From Kiritimatiellia bacterium (GTDB taxonomy: Bacteria; Verrucomicrobiota; Kiritimatiellia; RFP12; UBA1067), in contig JAFRDO010000066.1 of the NCBI GenBank assembly GCA_017403825.1, positions 62,001 to 126,000 of the forward strand: a stretch of 64,000 nucleotides of DNA, written 5' to 3'. Within the stretch, counting starts at the first letter, position 1. The number at the start of each line of letters is the position of its first letter. A program made the translations under genes and the position numbers. This document shows positions 1 through 7,297 of this stretch, one piece after another. The notes under the pieces are model-generated. The model saw only the letters and a list, made by a program, of their open reading frames with translations, made no database searches and was not told the origin of the DNA.

Positions 1-1
1 G

Positions 2-379
2 AAGGACTACAAGATGTACATCTTCTGCAACCTGCACCATATGACGCCTGGCAAGGAGAGGCTTGTCGCGAATCTGCGGGCGAAGGGCAAGACCGTGCTT
101 CTGCCGGAGAAACCGATGACGACGGCGGAGCTGCGGACGATTTTCGCGAAGGAGGGCATTCACATCTGGAACGACGACGCGGATTCAGCCGTCTACGCCA
201 GTGCGGCCTGCGTGGCGCTCCACTGCGCGACGCCGGGTGAGAAGACGATCCGCCTGCCGCGCCGGGCGAAGGTGACGATGTTGTACCCCGAGCGGCGCGA
301 GGTTTCCTCCGGCACCGACCGCATCGTCTTCACGCCACAGGGCGACGGCATGTCAACTACGATCTTCCGCTACCAGTAG
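2..379 (+). CDS. C-terminal fragment of a secreted glycosidase (GH42-like), cut by window start
   Basis: The frame is open to the window edge (codons K-D-Y-K precede the first Met at 14), so this is the 3' end of a longer gene. The visible 125 residues resemble the C-terminus of the gene at 47682-50015: both have a D-Y-K-[ML]-Y-[IV]-F segment opening an alpha/beta domain, then a G-[KA]-T-V-L-[LW] strand, and both end in a small beta domain with an R-[LV]-[RP]-[LR] segment. In GH42-type enzymes such a region follows the catalytic barrel. No catalytic residues lie in this part, so the family is inferred from the paralogue only. Confidence 0.55.
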   Translation, partial: KDYKMYIFCNLHHMTPGKERLVANLRAKGKTVLLPEKPMTTAELRTIFAKEGIHIWNDDADSAVYASAACVALHCATPGEKTIRLPRRAKVTMLYPERREVSSGTDRIVFTPQGDGMSTTIFRYQ

Positions 380-606
380 CCTCAAGGCGCATCGGCGTAA
401 TTCACTGCCTTAAGCGTGGCTGGACAGTGCGGAGCGCGAGGCGCAGCGGTAGCGGAGCCACTTTGCCAGACTCGGAGTTTCTTCCCATATGGTTGAAAAA
501 CGTCGTAAGTTTGGCAACGATTTTAGACGATAAGATTTTTCCGCATAGAATTCTCAAAATAAGCGGATTCCTGTCTTGTGTGCGCCAACTGCCGGGTCGG
601 TGTGCA

Positions 607-620
607 CCTGTCTATACAGG
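607..620. promoter_or_regulatory. Candidate operator, near-perfect palindrome
   Basis: CCTGTCTATACAGG is a 14-bp palindrome with one mismatched pair. It ends 2 bp before a TTGCGG -35 hexamer (623-628). Its CTATACAG half recurs, inverted, in the palindrome at 53042-53060. Binding by a GntR-type repressor is an inference. Confidence 0.4.
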
Positions 621-622
621 GG

Positions 623-652
623 TTGCGGCAGGGCGGTACATTATGGTATATT
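623..652 (+). promoter_or_regulatory. Promoter of the RpiB-like gene
   Basis: TTGCGG (623-628), an 18-bp spacer, then an extended -10 TGG-TATATT with the hexamer at 647-652. It lies 23 bp upstream of the start codon, leaving room for the AAGGAG ribosome site at 661-666. Confidence 0.6.
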
Positions 653-675
653 GCGAACATAAGGAGAAAACTACA

Positions 676-1281
676 ATGAAAAAAGTTGCTGACAAACAGA
701 TTCTTATGGCTGCGGACTTTGCGGGCTACCCGCTGAAGGAAGCGATAAAGGAGTATCTGGAAAAGAAGGGCTGGACGGTCACCGACATCGGCGTGAAGGC
801 CGATTCCGACCCGAACGACACCGAGCTGATGTTCCACCGCATCGGGCTTCGCGTGGGCGCAATGATCACGGAGAAGGAGTTCGAGCGCGCGCTCATCTTC
901 TGCGGCACCGGAATGGGAATCCACATCGCGGCGTCGAAGTGCCCGGGCGTGCATGCGGGCGTCGTCGAGTCCGTGCCCGCCGCGTTCCGCGCCATCACAG
1001 GCAACGGCGTGAACGTCCTTGCGATGGGAGCGTTCTACGTGACGCCGGAGCTGGGCAAGCAGTGCGCCGATGCATTCCTCTACAACGACTTCGGCAGCGG
1101 CTGGGAGTGGTGGCCCGACTTCGACAAGTTCCACCAGATCGCCATCGACGAGCTGAACGCCTTCAACTACGAGGAGTACAAGGCGAACGGCTTCAAGGTG
1201 AAGCATCTCGGCGACTGCCACTGCGAGCTGTACGACCGTCCGGAGGGCTTCTCCTCCGTGCCGCTCATGTGCAAGCGCTAA
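676..1281 (+). CDS. RpiB/LacA/LacB-family sugar-phosphate isomerase
   Basis: 201-residue cytoplasmic protein of the ribose-5-phosphate isomerase B / galactose-6-phosphate isomerase family, which interconverts aldose and ketose phosphates through an enediol. The family Cys-Gly-Thr-Gly active-site segment is present (C76, F-C-G-T-G-M-G), and residues 10-20 form the opening A-A-D-F-A-G-Y loop. The family is usually about 150 residues; here a C-terminal extension of roughly 50 residues, rich in aromatic and Cys residues, follows the fold. Start chosen at 676 because AAGGAG lies just upstream; the longer open frame to 427 has neither a ribosome site nor family sequence. The substrate cannot be told from sequence. 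Its place at the head of a hydrolase cluster suggests catabolism of a released pentose or deoxyhexose rather than a housekeeping role. Confidence 0.85.
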   Translation: MKKVADKQILMAADFAGYPLKEAIKEYLEKKGWTVTDIGVKADSDPNDTELMFHRIGLRVGAMITEKEFERALIFCGTGMGIHIAASKCPGVHAGVVESVPAAFRAITGNGVNVLAMGAFYVTPELGKQCADAFLYNDFGSGWEWWPDFDKFHQIAIDELNAFNYEEYKANGFKVKHLGDCHCELYDRPEGFSSVPLMCKR

Positions 1282-1316
1282 ATCAAAGTCAAAAACAAAC
1301 AAAAGGAGCCGCAGTC

Positions 1317-3767
1317 ATGAGAGCAAACGAACAGACCTGGGAACTTCTGTCGGGTCAAGCGCAGTTTACCCGTTTCGCTGTCGCGGCAGCTTGCATGGCT
1401 GCGGCTCTTTGCGCGAACGCCGCCGAAAACTTCATGTGGCGCGGTACGACGGAGAACGCTGTTTGGGATACGACGTCACTGAACTGGGCTTCGGACGGAT
1501 CGACGACGGCACGAAAGGCTTGGGTCAACTCGTCATCCAACTCCAATCCGCGCTTTGACTCGCAGGGCGCGACGGACATCACGGTCGTCTCAGAAGGCGT
1601 GGAGGGCTTCGAACTCGACATCTACGGCGGGAATCATACGCTTTCGGGCGGTCCAGTCACAGTCCATGTCCTCGACACCGATGGTGGCAATCTCACGATT
1701 TACAACCGCTTGAATTGCACCGACACCGGATCCAACCTCGGCTTCCGCATGCATGGCGGCAATGGGACGTTCACCGTCGGTGACGGCGGTTACCTCGACG
1801 CCTATTTTTCGCCGTGGAATGGGGATTATTCGGGCAAGGTGATCGTCCTCACGAACGGCACGTTCCAGGCGACGTTCAACACAGGCGCCCTCAACAACAG
1901 CAACAAGCCCACGATCTACTTCAACGGCGGTGCGCTGCTTCATACATGGAACGACTGGAAGAATCATGTCACCTTTGGAAACACCAAGATGGTCATTGGT
2001 GAAGGCGGCATGGTCGTAAAAAGCCGCGCGACCTCCGGCAACACTTATCTGCCCCGGCCGATCGGAACGGATACCAGCCTTCCGACGGACGGCGGCATCA
2101 TTGTGTCGAACCTCACAAATTATCTTTTGTTCGAGAACGGAGCCAACCACACCTACCGCGGCGGGTTGCATATCAAGAGCACCTCTTGGCAAATTGGAAT
2201 TGAGGGAAGTGATTCCTCCACCAGCTGGGCCCTTGGCGCAAAGCCCGCTACGCCGACGGACGACATCTTTTTCGAGAGCCCGTCAAACACGACTTCCTCC
2301 GTGCTCGTTGGCCATGGTAGCGGCGCGACGCTGGACGCGAACCGCAACCTCCGTATCGGCAACGGCGTCACTGCTAGGATCGGCGCCTACAACAGCGGGT
2401 CTTCCCTGACAATCAAGGGGACGTTTTCGTGCGAAAATCCTCAAACAGGATTCCTGCTGGTGGAACACTCTACAGGAACCACCACCCTCAATCCGGGGGC
2501 GGGCCGCACCAACCACATCGGTCGGCTGTGGGTCGCACAACCGCTCACCATCGCCAGCGGTACGACGCTTCTGGAGGGCAACACTGGAGTCGTCGACCAA
2601 GACAACTCGCTCCATGTCCGCAACGGCGGAACCCTCACGATTTCGGGCGGCGAAGTCATTACGACGGGAAGCGGTTACTACGCCACGCAGAACGGGACGC
2701 TTGTCGTTTCCGGCGGCCTTCTTGATTTGGGGGATCGGGATTTTCTTCATGCCCATAAAAGTCCTGCTACGACAACGGTCCGGAATGGCGGACGCCTCCA
2801 CGTGAAGGATATCCGCATTGCCGATGATGGATGCGGGTCTGATGCCTCGAAGTCTGTCCTCAACCTTGAAACCGGCGGCGTCGTCCGTGTCACGCGCGAC
2901 ATCTACATCCATAATGTCCATTCGACCTACAAGGCGACGATGAACTGCAACGGCGGAACGCTCGAATGGGCCAACACCGCCAGTTCGCATAACTGCCCGG
3001 TCACTGCCGGTGGCGACCATAGCCTCGACAACACATTGAACGGACTCACATGGAACGTCAAGGAAGGCGGATTCGTCGTCTCGAACGACTGCCACTGTTA
3101 CTTCCGCCCCGCGCTCATCAGTGCTGCCGCGAACGACGGCGGCGTCACGAAGTGGGGTTCGGGCACCTTCGCCCTCTTCAGCACGGGCAGCACCTTCAAC
3201 GGGCCGCTGACGGTCATGCAGGGCGATTTCAGGCTTGGTGCGTCGGGGGTAATCCCGGCGACCTGCACGATGCGTGTCGCCGCCGGCGCAAACTTCATCA
3301 TGAACGGCGCCAACTACTGCCAGACGTTGGCCCGTATCGAGGGCAGCGGGAGCATTCACGGCACGTCGAGCAGTGCGGTCCTTACCGTGACCTCGGCCAT
3401 TGCGCCTGGCATGGGCGCGGACTCGCTTGGTACGTTGACAGTAATGGATCATGCCCTCAACCTTGCGGATGATGTCGTGCTGGAGATTGACGTCGATGCA
3501 GCGGGCAACAGCGATTGTCTCCAGTATGGTGTGAACTATGCGGAGCAGATCGACCTCTCGAAGATGACGCTTCAGGTGAACGACCTCACGAAGCTGAACA
3601 GCGACCATCGGTACACGATAGCCAAGCTTAACGGCGGCATCAAGGACGGTGCGATGTTCAAGTCCACCAACCTGCCGCCTGACAGCAACTGGATGCTGCA
3701 TTACTATTCGGCTACGCATGAACTGAAGCTAGTCTACGAAAAAGGAACGAAGATCATTATCCGCTGA
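1317..3767 (+). CDS. Secreted beta-helical surface protein (autotransporter-associated-strand type)
   Basis: 816 residues. An N-terminal signal peptide (hydrophobic stretch around residues 20-36, ending A-N-A-A) is followed by W-R-G-T-T-E-N-A-V-W-D, an opening often seen in PVC 'autotransporter-associated beta strand' proteins. The rest is low in charge and rich in Gly, Thr, Asn and Ser, with repeated G-G-x-[LV]-x-[VI] turns, as expected for a right-handed beta-helix. There is no C-terminal beta-barrel and no LPXTG or PEP-CTERM motif. It ends L-K-L-V-Y-E-K-G-T-K-I-I-I-R, resembling two other surface proteins here. ATG at 1317 has GGAG at 1305-1308; the open frame upstream to 939 overlaps the isomerase gene and is not used. 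Function unknown; adhesion or display of hydrolases at the surface is plausible. Confidence 0.75.
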   Translation: MRANEQTWELLSGQAQFTRFAVAAACMAAALCANAAENFMWRGTTENAVWDTTSLNWASDGSTTARKAWVNSSSNSNPRFDSQGATDITVVSEGVEGFELDIYGGNHTLSGGPVTVHVLDTDGGNLTIYNRLNCTDTGSNLGFRMHGGNGTFTVGDGGYLDAYFSPWNGDYSGKVIVLTNGTFQATFNTGALNNSNKPTIYFNGGALLHTWNDWKNHVTFGNTKMVIGEGGMVVKSRATSGNTYLPRPIGTDTSLPTDGGIIVSNLTNYLLFENGANHTYRGGLHIKSTSWQIGIEGSDSSTSWALGAKPATPTDDIFFESPSNTTSSVLVGHGSGATLDANRNLRIGNGVTARIGAYNSGSSLTIKGTFSCENPQTGFLLVEHSTGTTTLNPGAGRTNHIGRLWVAQPLTIASGTTLLEGNTGVVDQDNSLHVRNGGTLTISGGEVITTGSGYYATQNGTLVVSGGLLDLGDRDFLHAHKSPATTTVRNGGRLHVKDIRIADDGCGSDASKSVLNLETGGVVRVTRDIYIHNVHSTYKATMNCNGGTLEWANTASSHNCPVTAGGDHSLDNTLNGLTWNVKEGGFVVSNDCHCYFRPALISAAANDGGVTKWGSGTFALFSTGSTFNGPLTVMQGDFRLGASGVIPATCTMRVAAGANFIMNGANYCQTLARIEGSGSIHGTSSSAVLTVTSAIAPGMGADSLGTLTVMDHALNLADDVVLEIDVDAAGNSDCLQYGVNYAEQIDLSKMTLQVNDLTKLNSDHRYTIAKLNGGIKDGAMFKSTNLPPDSNWMLHYYSATHELKLVYEKGTKIIIR

Positions 3768-3794
3768 TGCGGCGGACAGGGAAAGGAGGCCGGC

Positions 3795-4805
3795 ATGTTC
3801 ACGCGAAAGGATTTTCTGAGGGGCGGCGTCGCGATGGCGGCGGCGGGCGGAGTCCGCGGCACGCTGGGCGCGGAGCCATCTCCGGCTCGGCGGGACGCCT
3901 CGCCCCACCAGTTGCCTGAGAAAAAGGCGTTGACGACGCCGGACGTCGTCTTCAAGGACCTCCAGACTGTCAAGATGCTTTCGGGCGGAGGGCGCGTCTA
4001 TGCGCTCTCCAGCCGCATTGACAGCATTTCGCTCTCGACGGTGTTCGTCTCGCCGGAGGGCAAGATACTCGTCGTGGACGGAGGGCATCTCTACCTTGGA
4101 GGTGACGGGAAGTTTCTCGGAGATTTCCTGCACAAGCTGGGAGGTCATGTCGATTACTGGTTCCTTACCCACGCGCACGAAGACCACTTCGGCGCGCTCG
4201 TCACGATGGCGGAGCGGCCAGACTTCTATGGAGTGAGCATCGGCGAGCTGATCTACAATTTCCCGGATCGCAAGTGGATGGAGTCGCTTGAGAAGGACAT
4301 GGTGCCGCATTTCAAGAAGTTCTATGACGATCTCATCGGTGGACGGCTTAAGGACGTCAAGCACGGCGACTGCTCCCCGGGGCGCATCGTAAAGTTCGGC
4401 AGCTGGTCGTTCGAGATCCTCAACGCGCCGTTCAAGTACAACGGGAACCCCATCAACAACTCGTCAGTGATGATTTCCGTCAAGGCGGGCGGCAAGACTT
4501 GGCTCGAGACGGGCGACATGGGCGTTGAGGGCGGACGCGACGCGATGAAGAAGCTCGGTTCCCGCCTGAAGCACGACATCGTGTTTCTCGCGCACCACGG
4601 GCAGAACGGAACGGACAAGGACTTCTACGCGGCGGTCGCGCCGGAGGCCGCGGTGTGGCCGCTCCCGAGCTGGCTCTGGGACAACCGCGTCACTAACGGC
4701 ACCTACGGCTCCGGCCCGTACCGGACTAACTACACGAAGTGCTGGATGCAGGATCTCGGCGTGAAGAAGAACTACGTGCTTCTGAAGGACTATCTTTTTA
4801 CGTGA
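3795..4805 (+). CDS. Tat-exported MBL-fold metallo-hydrolase (paralogue 1)
   Basis: 336 residues. The N-terminus T-R-K-D-F-L-R-G-G followed by an Ala/Gly-rich stretch is a Tat-type signal with Arg-Lys in place of Arg-Arg. The zinc-binding motif T-H-A-H-E-D-H (about residues 125-131) and a later A-H-H-G-Q-N-G segment place it in the metallo-beta-lactamase superfamily, closest in style to ComEC/Rec2-like hydrolases. Substrate unknown. AAAGGAGG lies 9 bp before the ATG. The last four bases overlap the GTG start of the next gene. A close paralogue at 16696-17667 has the same length and the same arrangement with a downstream secreted glycosidase, so the pair appears to be a duplicated module. Confidence 0.8.
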   Translation: MFTRKDFLRGGVAMAAAGGVRGTLGAEPSPARRDASPHQLPEKKALTTPDVVFKDLQTVKMLSGGGRVYALSSRIDSISLSTVFVSPEGKILVVDGGHLYLGGDGKFLGDFLHKLGGHVDYWFLTHAHEDHFGALVTMAERPDFYGVSIGELIYNFPDRKWMESLEKDMVPHFKKFYDDLIGGRLKDVKHGDCSPGRIVKFGSWSFEILNAPFKYNGNPINNSSVMISVKAGGKTWLETGDMGVEGGRDAMKKLGSRLKHDIVFLAHHGQNGTDKDFYAAVAPEAAVWPLPSWLWDNRVTNGTYGSGPYRTNYTKCWMQDLGVKKNYVLLKDYLFT

Positions 4806-7291
4806 AGAAGCGTTTGGCGAATTGCCGTGCGGCGGCGCTTGCGGCCGCGTGTTTCGGTTGCGTGACGGCGGCTTCGGCCGCCGTCACGTTCGATGCGCCG
4901 GGGCATGTCGCCGTTGAACGCTCTCCAGTCACGGCGTGCGGCGGCGAACCGAATGCCGCATGGACGCTTCTTAACTGGCGGAACCGTCCGACGAATGTTT
5001 CTGGAACCTTTGACGATGTCGGCAAGGCCACGTTGCCGCCGCTCCCCTCCGGATACTATCGGCTGGTGGGCGCGGCAAATCCGACGAATGAACCGCGATG
5101 CCTCGCCTCGCTCGCCGTCGTGCCCGACCCGAAGACGCGTCCGAAGGTTTCCGGATCGTTCTACGGTGCGGATTGCGCTGCAAGCCAGCTTGCCGTGCCG
5201 AGCGCGATCGACTGTCCGTGGAACGGTGGCGACAGGCGGCGCACCGTCGCAGACCTGGCATATTTGGCCGGACTGACGCATGTCCGCGACCGCATGAGCT
5301 GGCGCGCCGTGCAGCCTTCGCCAGACGCCGCGCCGGGCTTTTCGTACTACATTGACACGGCAAGGCTCTTCAAGGAGCGCGGCATCGGCGTTTCCGGCAT
5401 ATTCCACGACACTCCGGAGTGGGCGGGGCGGCTCCAAAAGCTGCCGGGCGACTTGAACGCGCTCTACCGCTTCTGCCGCGCCGCCGCAGGCGCGTTCGGC
5501 GACACGGTGGAGGACTGGGAGTTCTGGAACGAGCCGGACATCGGGTTTGCGCCCGAGCCGGTATGGGACTACGCCGCCGCGCTCAAGGCCGCGTATCTAG
5601 GCGCGAAGGCTGCGCGGCCCGGTTCGCCGGTTCTCGGCGGCGCGCTCTGCCAGATGCCCGACTCTCCCTACGAGCGGACTCTTTTCGCGAACGACGCCGC
5701 CCGCTATTTCGACGTGTTCAACTACCACACCTACGTAGCGCCGGCGCAGTACAAGGAGATGTTCGCCGCGATGCGCGACGCGCTTCGCCGCGGCGGAGCA
5801 GCCGGCCGCCCCGTCTGGCTTACCGAATGCGGAACGAACTTCGAGGGCCCGTCAAAAAAAGAGAGCGTCCGCAAGGGCAACAAGGCCCATTCGTACGAAC
5901 AGGAGATTGTCGTAGCGGAGTTCTGCGCCAAGTCGCAGGTCGCGTTGCAGATGGAAGGCGTCGCGCGCAACTACTTCTTTATCCTTGCCGCCTACAACGA
6001 GCGCGGCGGCGCAAAAGACTGGGGAATACTGCGCCGCGACGGAACGGCAAAGCCAGCATATGCCGCCATGAGCGCCATGACGCGCGAACTTGGAGACGCG
6101 CGTCTCGCCGGAGCCCTTCGCGTTGAAAAGGGTCTTCGCGCATACCTCTTCAATCACCCCGATGGCTCCCAGACCGTTGCCTTCTGGTCAGAATCTCCCG
6201 TAGATACCTCGACGTCGGGATCCGCACTCGTCAAGGCCACGCCCGGCTTTGCACGGAAGTTGCAGCTGAAGCTTCCGTCGGCGGGCCGCGCATTCCGCCT
6301 TTCCGATCTCTGCGGCTACGTCTCTTCCGTCACGCCAGATGCGGGAGGAACGCTCTCGCTCTCAGCGACGCGCTTCCCCGCCTACGTTTCGGGGCTTCGC
6401 GGACTTCGCGCCGACGAACCGGCGCGTTCGATGGAGGATGGAACGCCAGATGTGCCGGACGAGGATATCTCCGTCGTCTTCCGCGTGGATCTCTCGCCCG
6501 GCGACTTCGAGAAGACGAAGACGCAGGCCGTAGCCAAGACGGATTCGCCGCGCCTGTGCGTTCAGGTCTGGAACTTTGGCGATGCGGCGAAGACAGGTGT
6601 CGTCGAAGCGGTCGGTGCGCGGCTTCGCGGACTCCCCGCCGAACCGGTCGTCCTCGGCCCTTGCGGCTCTGCGCCGGTCGAGTTCGACTGCGTCCTTGAG
6701 CCGGGGGACTCTTCGGCGGACGCGATGCTCGTCCTGCGTGGCGTCTTCGGCGGACGCCGGACGACGCGCCTCACGATGCCTGTCCTTTTCGAGAAGAGGT
6801 TCCTTGCCTCGTGCGTATCCGTTCCGCTCGGTTGGAAGGATCCTGCCGTGTGGAAGCGCAACGATTCTGCCGCAGAGTATTCCGTAAGATGGGACGAGGA
6901 GGAACAGGCTGTGCGCTTCGACGTCGCATGGACCGATCCCGGCGTAGGACGCTGGTTCTACCCGGTGCTGCCGCTCTCGCTGCCCCGTGAAAGCATGAAG
7001 GGTGTCCTTCGCGTTGCGTTCGAGGTCAAGACCGCGCAGGACAAGGTTGAGAACGACTTCGGGCGCAGATACCTTATGCTGGTGCGCGGCGACAAGGGCG
7101 GTTCGTCGAGCGACTGGTTCTCGTATGCCGCGCCGTCCGGCTCGTGGGAGCGGCGCTACGTCGAGCTTCCTTCACTCGCCGCCGGAGACCTCTCGGACGT
7201 TACCGCGATACGCCTCGGCGGCAATCCCAACGGCATGCGTCTCACCTTCTGGGTGCGTGACATCGCAATTCTGAAGGCTAAGGGAGAATGA
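4802..7291 (+). CDS. Secreted clan GH-A glycoside hydrolase, GH39-like
   Basis: 829 residues, with a signal peptide at 1-25 (L-A-A-A-C-F-G-C-V-T-A-A-S-A-A). Residues about 120-440 form a TIM-barrel domain with the clan-A acid/base motif F-W-N-E-P (Glu244) and a later W-L-T-E-C-G segment whose Glu342 is in the expected nucleophile position. That spacing fits GH39 (beta-xylosidase/iduronidase type) or a relative such as GH5/GH51; the exact family cannot be fixed by eye. The C-terminal 350 residues look like beta-sandwich domains. The GTG start at 4802 overlaps the preceding stop by 4 bp (GTGA), indicating translational coupling; the frame upstream of it lies inside the MBL gene. Confidence 0.7.
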   Translation: MKKRLANCRAAALAAACFGCVTAASAAVTFDAPGHVAVERSPVTACGGEPNAAWTLLNWRNRPTNVSGTFDDVGKATLPPLPSGYYRLVGAANPTNEPRCLASLAVVPDPKTRPKVSGSFYGADCAASQLAVPSAIDCPWNGGDRRRTVADLAYLAGLTHVRDRMSWRAVQPSPDAAPGFSYYIDTARLFKERGIGVSGIFHDTPEWAGRLQKLPGDLNALYRFCRAAAGAFGDTVEDWEFWNEPDIGFAPEPVWDYAAALKAAYLGAKAARPGSPVLGGALCQMPDSPYERTLFANDAARYFDVFNYHTYVAPAQYKEMFAAMRDALRRGGAAGRPVWLTECGTNFEGPSKKESVRKGNKAHSYEQEIVVAEFCAKSQVALQMEGVARNYFFILAAYNERGGAKDWGILRRDGTAKPAYAAMSAMTRELGDARLAGALRVEKGLRAYLFNHPDGSQTVAFWSESPVDTSTSGSALVKATPGFARKLQLKLPSAGRAFRLSDLCGYVSSVTPDAGGTLSLSATRFPAYVSGLRGLRADEPARSMEDGTPDVPDEDISVVFRVDLSPGDFEKTKTQAVAKTDSPRLCVQVWNFGDAAKTGVVEAVGARLRGLPAEPVVLGPCGSAPVEFDCVLEPGDSSADAMLVLRGVFGGRRTTRLTMPVLFEKRFLASCVSVPLGWKDPAVWKRNDSAAEYSVRWDEEEQAVRFDVAWTDPGVGRWFYPVLPLSLPRESMKGVLRVAFEVKTAQDKVENDFGRRYLMLVRGDKGGSSSDWFSYAAPSGSWERRYVELPSLAAGDLSDVTAIRLGGNPNGMRLTFWVRDIAILKAKGE

Positions 7292-7297
7292 AGGCTC

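Larger units (their letters stand above)
380..675. other. Intergenic region upstream of the RpiB-like gene
   Basis: This 296-bp gap holds no convincing gene, tRNA or terminator. The last 70 bp carry an inverted repeat (607-620), a -35/-10 pair and a ribosome binding site for the gene at 676. The middle part, around 500-580, is noticeably A+T-rich compared with the coding DNA on both sides. Confidence 0.6.

Noticed and set aside
380..675. tRNA or small RNA gene
   Set aside because: No cloverleaf or conserved RNA motif; only promoter-like elements near the end.
2283..3719. 478-codon minus-strand ORF
   Set aside because: Opposite the beta-helical surface gene, whose signal peptide, ribosome site and repeat pattern are convincing.
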